The translations under genes were made by a program, and so were the position numbers. This document shows positions 6,150 through 8,868 of a stretch of 8,868 nt of DNA, piece after piece. The DNA lies in contig CAKTNU010000060.1 in the NCBI GenBank assembly GCA_934589325.1, forward strand, positions 1 to 8,868, given 5' to 3'. The notes beneath the pieces were generated by a model that saw only the letters and a list, made by a program, of their open reading frames with translations, was not told where the DNA came from and made no database searches. This DNA comes from an uncultured Oscillospiraceae bacterium. Lineage in GTDB: Bacteria > Bacillota_A > Clostridia > Oscillospirales > Oscillospiraceae. The stretch's first letter is position 1, and each line of letters begins with the position of its first letter.

Positions 6150-7328
6150 TTACCACTCGAGATTCTTCTCGTTTTCCTTGCTGAAAACATGCGCGACATT
6201 GCCGTCAAAGCTGAAGTGGACGGTATCGCCCATGGCGTAGTGACCCTTCATGTCGATGGTCGGGACGATGATGATGACGTCCTTGCCCTCTGCGGAAACA
6301 TGCAGGTGGACGGAGGAGCCCATCATCTCGGACACGTCGACCTTCGCGGGGATGCCGCTCTCTCCGATGGTGGTATGCTCGGGGCGGACACCGAGGATGA
6401 CCTCCTGAGACTGAACGTCCTTCGCGAGCAGGCGCGCTTCCTTTTCGGCGTCAAGCTCAACTCTGTAGCCGCCGAGCTCGACGAAGAACCTGTCTCCCTC
6501 ACGGATGAGCCTTGCATCAAAGAAGTTCATCTGCGGAGTGCCGATGAAGCCTGCGACGAACAGGTTGCGCGGGTTATTGAAGACCTCCTGCGGGGTGCCG
6601 ATCTGCTGGATATAACCGTCGCGCATGATGACGATACGGTCGCCCAGAGTCATTGCCTCTGTCTGGTCGTGGGTAACATATATAAAGGTGGTATCTATAC
6701 GCTCACGCAGCTTGATTATCTCTGCACGCATCTGGTTGCGCAGCTTTGCGTCCAGATTGGAGAGAGGCTCGTCCATGAGGAACACGGCGGGGTCACGCAC
6801 AATAGCGCGGCCTATGGCGACACGCTGGCGCTGGCCGCCGGACAGAGCCTTGGGCTTACGGTCGAGGTACTGGGTGATGTCGAGTATCTCGGCAGCCTCG
6901 CGGACCTTCTTGTCGATGACGTCCTTTTTCTCCTTGCGCAGTTTGAGGGAGAAGGCCATGTTTTCATACACGGTCATGTGCGGGTAAAGTGCATAGTTCT
7001 GGAATACCATCGCGATATCGCGATCCTTGGGGGCGACATCGTTCATGAGCTTGCCGTCTATATACAGCTCGCCCTCGGTTATCTCCTCAAGGCCTGCGAC
7101 CATACGCAAAGTGGTGGACTTGCCGCAGCCGGAAGGACCGACGAGAACGATAAATTCCTTATCGGCTATCTCAAGATTGAACTCCTGGACCGCAACGACA
7201 CCCTGTTCGGTTATCTGAAGGTTGACCTTCTTTTCCTCGGGCTCGTCCTTCTTTTTCTTTTTCTTCTTACCCTCGCCGCTGATGAACGGGTAGATCTTCT
7301 TCACGTTTTTCAGAACAACAGTTGCCAT
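6150..7328 (-). CDS. Carbohydrate ABC transporter ATP-binding protein, MsmX/UgpC type
   Basis: This is the ATPase that powers carbohydrate-import ABC transporters (CUT1 type), at the inner face of the membrane. Seen: 392 residues. Walker A is GPSGCGKST (64-72), the Q-loop glutamine is Gln110, the signature is LSGGQ (162-166), Walker B is VFLMDE (182-187) and the switch histidine is His220. A C-terminal regulatory TOBE-like region runs from about 255 to the end, with the LGVRPEH motif (312-318). Compared with typical MsmX proteins there is an extra segment of about 27 residues at 15-42, with a run of seven lysines, inserted before the EFNLEI strand. GGAG lies eight bases upstream of the ATG. 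No permease or binding protein is adjacent, which fits a shared MsmX-like ATPase that serves several transporters. Which sugars it energises cannot be told from this window. Confidence 0.93.
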   Translation of the reverse strand: MATVVLKNVKKIYPFISGEGKKKKKKKDEPEEKKVNLQITEQGVVAVQEFNLEIADKEFIVLVGPSGCGKSTTLRMVAGLEEITEGELYIDGKLMNDVAPKDRDIAMVFQNYALYPHMTVYENMAFSLKLRKEKKDVIDKKVREAAEILDITQYLDRKPKALSGGQRQRVAIGRAIVRDPAVFLMDEPLSNLDAKLRNQMRAEIIKLRERIDTTFIYVTHDQTEAMTLGDRIVIMRDGYIQQIGTPQEVFNNPRNLFVAGFIGTPQMNFFDARLIREGDRFFVELGGYRVELDAEKEARLLAKDVQSQEVILGVRPEHTTIGESGIPAKVDVSEMMGSSVHLHVSAEGKDVIIIVPTIDMKGHYAMGDTVHFSFDGNVAHVFSKENEKNLEW

Positions 7329-7441
7329 ACAGCCGACTCCGACCGCCGGGCCTCCGCCCGAACCGGCCTCACAGGGGCATCGCCTCCCGCATTACGACAG
7401 GTCTCCACACTGCCGCACCCCGAGTCTCAGGGAAATTGAAA

Positions 7442-7450
7442 TTCCTCCTT
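7442..7450 (-). promoter_or_regulatory. Orphan strong Shine-Dalgarno sequence in the ABC leader
   Basis: The minus strand reads AAGGAGG here, an almost perfect ribosome site, 115-120 nt before the ATPase start. No ATG, GTG or TTG follows at normal spacing. An ATT codon lies seven bases downstream and opens a frame of about 15 codons that ends in TAA and is in frame with the ATPase. It may be a leader-peptide site with a rare start codon, part of a folded regulatory RNA, or a relic. Confidence 0.3.
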
Positions 7451-7520
7451 GTTAATGCTGTACATGGCTGAGTCATGGAGAGCCATGCACGCAGTCAGAT
7501 TAAGCCAATCGGCCGTTTAT

Positions 7521-7549
7521 ATTATACAGGCTCACTTTCGGTAATGCAA
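7521..7549 (-). promoter_or_regulatory. Predicted sigma-A promoter of the ABC ATPase gene
   Basis: On the minus strand, TTGCAT (7544-7549) and a perfect TATAAT (7521-7526) are separated by 17 bases. The start would be near 7514, giving a leader of about 185 nt, much longer than those of the other genes here (about 24-85 nt). Confidence 0.68.
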
Positions 7550-7593
7550 GCCAATATTCCGAGGTGAAATTTGTGCATCCTGCCGAGAACAGC

Positions 7594-7622
7594 TTGCGGC
7601 GCGGAACTCACTGTGATAAAAT
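7594..7622 (+). promoter_or_regulatory. Predicted extended -10 promoter of the M42 peptidase
   Basis: TTGCGG (7594-7599) and TAAAAT (7617-7622) are 17 bases apart, and TG at 7614-7615 gives an extended -10 element. The start would be near 7629, about 27 nt before the ATG at 7656. Confidence 0.6.
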
Positions 7623-7655
7623 GGGCTCACTATAAAAACAAAAGGAGCGTTGACA

Positions 7656-8693
7656 ATGGACAGAAAATACGCGGAGTTCGCGGCAAATGAGGCCGTGGAA
7701 CTGCTTGGGATAGACAGTCCCTCCGGATTTACGGAGCGGGCCGCGGAGTGGGTAAAAAATCGCTTTGAGGCGCTGGGCTATAAGGCAGAGATCACCGAAA
7801 AGGGCGGCGTGCTTATCGACCTCGGCGGCAGGAACGACAAGGACGCGCTGCTGCTCGAGGCACACACCGACACGCTGGGCGGCATGGTAGCCGAGATAAA
7901 GGGCAGCGGCCGGCTGCGCCTGACGAACCTCGGCGGGCTGCGCGCAGAAAACTGCGAAGCCGAAAATGTCCGGGTCTACACCCGCGGAGGCCGCGTCATT
8001 GAGGGCACACTGCAGCTCTGCAACGCCTCGGTCCACGTCAACGGCAGCTACGGCGACACGAAGCGCAACTTTGACACGACCGAGCTGGTGCTGGACGAGG
8101 ATGTCAAGACCGCGGAGGATGTCCGTGCACTCGGCATTGAGGTCGGCGACATCGTCTGCTTCGAGCCGCGCACAAGAATAACCTCGTCCGGCTACATAAA
8201 GAGCCGCTTTCTTGACGACAAGCTCTCCGTCGGTATTCTGCTCGGTCTCGCCAGGTACATGAAGGATGAGAACGTGCAGCCGGAGCGCCGCGTTTACGTC
8301 CATATCACAGTGTATGAAGAGGTCGGTCACGGCGGCGCCGGCTCCGTCCCCGCGGGTGTGACCGAGGCGATAAGCGTAGATATGGGCTGTGTCGGCGAGG
8401 GACTGCAATGCACCGAGCGGCAGGTATCGATATGCGCAAAGGACTCCGGCGGGCCGTACAGCTATCAGGTCGTCGGCAAGCTCATCGAGGCCGCGAAGTC
8501 CGAGGGTGCGGACTACGCTGTCGACGTCTATCCGCACTACGGCTCTGACGTTGAAGCCACACTCGGCGCGGGCTGCGATATCCGTCACGGTCTCATCGGC
8601 TCCGGTGTTTACGCGAGCCACGGCTACGAGCGCAGTCACATAGACGGCGTATATAATACGCTGAAGGTCCTCAAGGGCTATCTCCATATATAA
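7656..8693 (+). CDS. M42-family metallopeptidase (aminopeptidase/endoglucanase-like)
   Basis: This is a cytoplasmic two-metal aminopeptidase of the M42 family, which forms large multimeric shells and trims peptides from the N-terminus. Seen: 345 residues, typical for the family. The metal and catalytic residues line up: His70 and Asp72 in AHTDT, Asp187 in FLDDK, the Glu221-Glu222 pair in YEEVGHGGAGS, Asp242 in VDMG, and a C-terminal His in SHGYERSH (His322 or His328). SPSGFTE (21-27) is the usual N-terminal signature. The inserted beta-rich dimerisation domain lies at about 75-175. I choose ATG 7656 because AAAGGAG (7641-7647) is eight bases upstream; the in-frame TTG at 7650 is only two bases from that site. 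It is a single-gene unit with its own promoter, divergent from the ABC ATPase. Annotations as endoglucanase in this family are historical; peptidase activity is more likely. Confidence 0.94.
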   Translation: MDRKYAEFAANEAVELLGIDSPSGFTERAAEWVKNRFEALGYKAEITEKGGVLIDLGGRNDKDALLLEAHTDTLGGMVAEIKGSGRLRLTNLGGLRAENCEAENVRVYTRGGRVIEGTLQLCNASVHVNGSYGDTKRNFDTTELVLDEDVKTAEDVRALGIEVGDIVCFEPRTRITSSGYIKSRFLDDKLSVGILLGLARYMKDENVQPERRVYVHITVYEEVGHGGAGSVPAGVTEAISVDMGCVGEGLQCTERQVSICAKDSGGPYSYQVVGKLIEAAKSEGADYAVDVYPHYGSDVEATLGAGCDIRHGLIGSGVYASHGYERSHIDGVYNTLKVLKGYLHI

Positions 8694-8711
8694 CGGCTAA
8701 TTACAGCACAA

Positions 8712-8746
8712 CGGGCTGTGCAGCTCTGATAAAGCTGCACAGCCCG
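8712..8746. repeat. Perfect 14-bp hairpin without U-tract (hairpin 1 of terminal cluster)
   Basis: CGGGCTGTGCAGCT (8712-8725) pairs perfectly with 8733-8746 around a 7-base loop, 18 bases after the peptidase stop. It is GC-rich but has no T-run on either strand, so it is a poor terminator by itself. It may protect the 3' end of the peptidase mRNA or act together with the next hairpin. Confidence 0.75.
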
Positions 8747-8747
8747 C

Positions 8748-8790
8748 CAGCTTGTCAAAAAAGTCCTCACAGGACTTTTTTGACAAGCTG
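8748..8790. terminator. Perfect 20-bp hairpin with A6/T6 arms (hairpin 2), likely bidirectional terminator
   Basis: Positions 8748-8767 pair exactly with 8771-8790 around a 3-base loop (CAC). The inner part is AAAAAAGTCCT/AGGACTTTTTT, so a short stem with a following T6 run exists on both strands, as in a bidirectional terminator. The outer part CAGCTTGTC/GACAAGCTG lengthens the arms beyond what a terminator needs and looks like a repeat-element end. Confidence 0.6.
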
Positions 8791-8795
8791 AATCC

Positions 8796-8868
8796 GCCGA
8801 GCATTTTGATATTATCAAAATGCTGCTTTGCTCCAAAAGTCATTGATGTATCAAGACTTTTGGACGGC
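8796..8868. repeat. Two consecutive hairpins enclosed by a closing stem (hairpins 3 and 4), cut by window edge
   Basis: Hairpin 3 pairs 8800-8810 with 8814-8824 (AGCATTTTGAT with ATCAAAATGCT, loop ATT). Hairpin 4 pairs TCCAAAAGTC (8832-8841) with GACTTTTGGA (8855-8864) and extends inward, after one bulged A, with TTGA/TCAA. GCCG (8796-8799) can pair with CGGC (8865-8868), closing both into a three-way junction. No gene or known RNA family is recognised. The last stem may continue beyond the window. Confidence 0.55.

Larger units (their letters stand above)
7329..7655. promoter_or_regulatory. Divergent intergenic region with long ABC-ATPase leader
   Basis: This 327-base gap separates the ABC ATPase from the divergent peptidase. 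The right part carries both promoters. The left part, about 185 nt, is transcribed as the ATPase leader and is GC-rich near the gene. On the minus strand it can form CGGGC-GGAG-GCCCG (7347-7360), a two-tier stem of GGGGTG/TGCCCC (7416-7421 with 7374-7379) enclosing CGGCAG/CTGTCG (7410-7415 with 7395-7400), and CATGGCT-N11-AGCCATG (7463-7487). It also holds an orphan Shine-Dalgarno sequence. No known riboswitch core is recognised. Confidence 0.45.

Noticed and set aside
6189..7439. 416-codon plus-strand open frame opposite the ABC ATPase
   Set aside because: It is antisense to a complete ATPase with every motif intact, lacks a ribosome site and family signals, and has the composition expected of a shadow frame in GC-rich DNA.
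7329..7514. Known riboswitch or T-box leader
   Set aside because: Stems are possible, but I see no T-box sequence, no glycine, TPP, SAM or cobalamin core, and no terminator with a T-run before the gene.
7650..7655. Alternative TTG start for the M42 peptidase
   Set aside because: It is only two bases from AAAGGAG; ATG at 7656 has an eight-base spacer.
7608..8687. 359-codon minus-strand open frame opposite the M42 peptidase
   Set aside because: The peptidase on the other strand has all its metal ligands and a good ribosome site; this frame shows no recognisable domain.
8712..8868. CRISPR array
   Set aside because: The repeated structures are inverted, with different sequences in each hairpin; there are no direct repeats with regular spacers and no cas genes.

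Overview
The window reads as chromosomal DNA from a fairly GC-rich member of the Clostridia, most likely a gut Oscillospiraceae/Ruminococcaceae-type Firmicute. The evidence is strong GGAGG-type ribosome sites, consensus sigma-A promoters with 17-base spacers, a split two-subunit transketolase, an EFR1-type flavodoxin/ferredoxin protein, an acyl-phosphate-type PlsY, and an MsmX/UgpC-like sugar-ABC ATPase with a lysine-rich insert. This placement comes from family knowledge, not from a database search.

Layout, left to right. (1) Positions 1-523, minus strand: the N-terminal half of a TAXI-type TRAP transporter binding lipoprotein, cut by the window edge. It diverges from a LysR-family regulator (882-1844, plus). 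The AT-rich gap between them holds both promoters and overlapping palindromes that could be the regulator's operator. (2) A bidirectional hairpin terminator separates the regulator from the convergent transketolase pair on the minus strand (C-terminal subunit 1905-2828, N-terminal subunit 2821-3633, overlapping by 8 bases). (3) A compact divergent promoter region (3634-3772) also drives a plus-strand set: Cof-type HAD phosphatase, PlsY-like acyltransferase (8-base overlap), then an EFR1 ferredoxin. (4) A second, 22-bp bidirectional terminator separates this from a minus-strand ABC ATPase (6150-7328). That gene has an unusually long leader of about 185 nt, with possible folds and an orphan Shine-Dalgarno sequence. 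(5) A divergent M42 metallopeptidase (7656-8693). (6) The last 157 bases (8712-8868) are almost entirely consecutive perfect hairpins with no gene.

The genes are mostly housekeeping: carbon rearrangement through the pentose phosphate pathway, phospholipid initiation, carbohydrate ABC import and peptide turnover. One transport/regulator pair lies at the left edge. I see no defence system, CRISPR array, transposase, tRNA or rRNA. The parts that ordinary annotation does not explain are the terminal hairpin cluster, the ABC leader, the divergent PlsY motifs and the palindromes at the two divergent promoter regions.
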